From positions 1 to 7,830 of the forward strand of contig JAGAMJ010000078.1 in NCBI GenBank assembly GCA_017624795.1: DNA of 7,830 bases. Direction: 5' to 3'. The notes beneath the pieces were generated by a model. The model saw only the letters and a list, made by a program, of their open reading frames with translations. It had not been told where the DNA came from and did no database searches. This document shows, one piece after another, positions 7,031 to 7,830 of the stretch. The position numbers and the translations under genes are program-made. This DNA is from Clostridia bacterium. Its GTDB lineage: Bacteria > Bacillota > Clostridia > Oscillospirales > CAG-272. Each line of letters opens with the position of its first letter. Position 1 is the first letter of the stretch.

Positions 7031-7621
7031 ATGAAAAAGATCAAATTGCGGGGCGGCGCGCTGCTTGCCCCCTTGCCGCCGGTGATGGTCAGCTGCGGCA
7101 ATATGGAGAAGGCGAATATCCTGACGGTCGCGTGGACGGGCATTCTCAACACCGTTCCGCCCAAGACCTATATTGCCGTCAGGCCCCGTCGCCATTCGCA
7201 TCACATCATCAAGGAAACGGGCGAGTTTGTGTTGAACCTCACCCCCGCCTCTCTTGTGCGGGCTGCGGATTTTTGCGGAATGTATACGGGTGCCAAGGTG
7301 GATAAGTTCAAAAAATGCGGCCTCACACCCGTTGCCGCCGACGAGGTATCCGTCCCGATGATCGGGGAATGTCCGCTGTCGCTTTGCTGCAAGGTGACCG
7401 CCGTGCAGGAAATGGGCTCACACGATCTCTTTTTTGCCGACATCGTCGGCGTTTATGCCGATGAAGCCCTGATGGACGAGAGGGGGAAGCTCCATTTGGA
7501 GCGCGCCGACCTTTGTGCTTATGCGCACGGCGAATACTTCGCGCTCGGCAAGCGGATCGGCACCTTCGGCTTTTCCGCCGCAAAAAAGAAAAAACACCCT
7601 TTGGGGCAAAAAGGCCGCTAA
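7031..7621 (+). CDS. Flavin reductase family protein (flavoredoxin-like FMN-binding split barrel)
   Basis: A 196-residue protein of the Flavin_Reduct/flavoredoxin family. These bind FMN in a split beta-barrel and transfer electrons from a reduced carrier or NAD(P)H. Visible family features: PLPPVMVSCG (14-23), NILTVAWTGILNTVPPKTYIA (29-49), the flavin-contacting stretch RPRRHSHHIIKETGEFVLNL (51-70), the DKF motif (91-93), SLCCKV (117-122) and HDLFFADIVGVYAD (131-144). The C-terminal tail is basic (AAKKKKHPLGQKGR). I prefer ATG 7031 because family members usually start with a short Lys-rich segment before the first strand. In-frame TTG 7013 and GTG 7019 are alternatives; GGGGGTG at 7015-7021 is a weak ribosome binding site for the ATG. 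It is probably co-transcribed with ymdB, since no clear promoter lies in the 54-base gap. The redox partner is unknown. Confidence 0.9.
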   Translation: MKKIKLRGGALLAPLPPVMVSCGNMEKANILTVAWTGILNTVPPKTYIAVRPRRHSHHIIKETGEFVLNLTPASLVRAADFCGMYTGAKVDKFKKCGLTPVAADEVSVPMIGECPLSLCCKVTAVQEMGSHDLFFADIVGVYADEALMDERGKLHLERADLCAYAHGEYFALGKRIGTFGFSAAKKKKHPLGQKGR

Positions 7622-7627
7622 CGGTAT

Positions 7628-7644
7628 AAAAAACACTGTTTTTT
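7628..7644. repeat. AT-rich hairpin after the flavin reductase stop
   Basis: AAAAAAC (7628-7634) and GTTTTTT (7638-7644) pair around a 3-base loop, 6 bases after the stop codon. It is likely too weak to terminate alone and sits directly before the strong terminator. Confidence 0.5.
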
Positions 7645-7646
7645 AG

Positions 7647-7688
7647 CAGAGCCCGTTGCACGAAAATCGTGCAACGGGCTCTGTTTTT
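7647..7688 (+). terminator. Strong rho-independent terminator of the ymdB-flavin reductase unit
   Basis: Arms 7647-7663 and 7667-7683 pair perfectly over 17 bases with an AAA loop. The core is GAGCCCGTTGCACGA and its complement, followed by TTTTT (7684-7688). It lies 25 bases after the flavin reductase stop codon, and orientation and T tract fit plus-strand transcription. Confidence 0.95.
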
Positions 7689-7701
7689 CTTTCAAAGAAA
7701 A
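7685..7701. repeat. Small AT-rich hairpin overlapping the terminator T tract
   Basis: TTTTCTTT (7685-7692) and AAAGAAAA (7694-7701) are exact complements around a single base. It shares the T tract of the upstream terminator and could act as its continuation or be incidental. Confidence 0.4.
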
Positions 7702-7710
7702 GCGTATTTT

Positions 7711-7830
7711 GTTCGCACCTTCCATATCCTTGCTTGAAAGCTTTTGAAAGGGGCGTGGGGAGGACTTTTGCAAAAGTCCTCCCCACGCCCCTTTCAAAAG
7801 CTTTCAAGCAAGGATATGGAAGGTGCGAAC
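7711..7830. repeat. Perfect 120-bp palindrome with no spacer, at the window edge
   Basis: Bases 7711-7770 are the exact reverse complement of 7771-7830 by base-by-base comparison, centred on TTTTG/CAAAA. The arm begins GTTCGCACCTTCC and includes TTGAAAG twice (7734-7740 and 7744-7750) and a GGGGCGTGGGGAGGAC stretch (7749-7764). The palindrome could extend beyond the right edge. No transposase or resolvase gene is nearby. It may be a genuine repeated intergenic element or an assembly or amplification fold-back at a contig end. Confidence 0.95.

Noticed and set aside
7711..7830. Hairpin telomere of a linear replicon
   Set aside because: Phage-type telomere palindromes exist, but the neighbouring genes are ordinary chromosomal housekeeping genes and no protelomerase or replication gene is present. 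A repeat element or assembly fold-back is simpler.

Overview
The window (about 57% GC by eye) looks like chromosomal DNA of an anaerobic, Clostridia-like Firmicute, plausibly an uncultured gut member of the Oscillospirales/Christensenellales type. The basis is indirect. Promoters are sigma-A-like, with TATAAT boxes preceded by TG. Ribosome binding sites are AAGGAG-like. Stem-loop terminators are strong. The proteins are a Clostridia-style methionine synthase, a cytosolic GH106-like glycosidase, a YmdB phosphodiesterase and a small flavin reductase. No marker gene fixes the taxon.

Layout. Bases 1-1549 (minus strand) hold the first 516 codons of a MetH-type homocysteine S-methyltransferase that runs off the left edge. 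Bases 1550-1727 are a divergent promoter region with one promoter for each side. The right-hand promoter has a perfect 20-bp palindrome over its -10 box. Bases 1728-4790 (plus) encode a 1020-residue GH106-like glycoside hydrolase with no signal peptide. A bidirectional terminator (4827-4868) separates it from a convergent lipoprotein gene (4881-5900, minus). Bases 5901-6202 are a second divergent promoter region. Bases 6203-6976 (plus) encode a YmdB-family metallophosphoesterase, followed after a short gap by a flavin reductase-like protein (7031-7621) and a strong terminator (7647-7688). The last 120 bases are a perfect palindrome with no spacer.

How the genes relate. There are four transcription units: metH leftward, the glycosidase alone, the lipoprotein alone, and ymdB plus flavin reductase as a probable two-gene operon. 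The glycosidase and lipoprotein both have carbohydrate-related folds but are transcribed toward each other with separate promoters, so a joint role is only a guess. No transporter, regulator or other sugar-utilisation gene is present.

Points most worth a second look: the 120-bp perfect palindrome at the right edge (real element or assembly fold-back); the apparent loss of the pterin-binding residues in the second MetH domain; the palindrome over the glycosidase promoter; and the two-copy architecture of the lipoprotein. I found no defence system, CRISPR array, tRNA, rRNA, transposase or riboswitch. Nothing here amounts to a clearly new multi-gene system.
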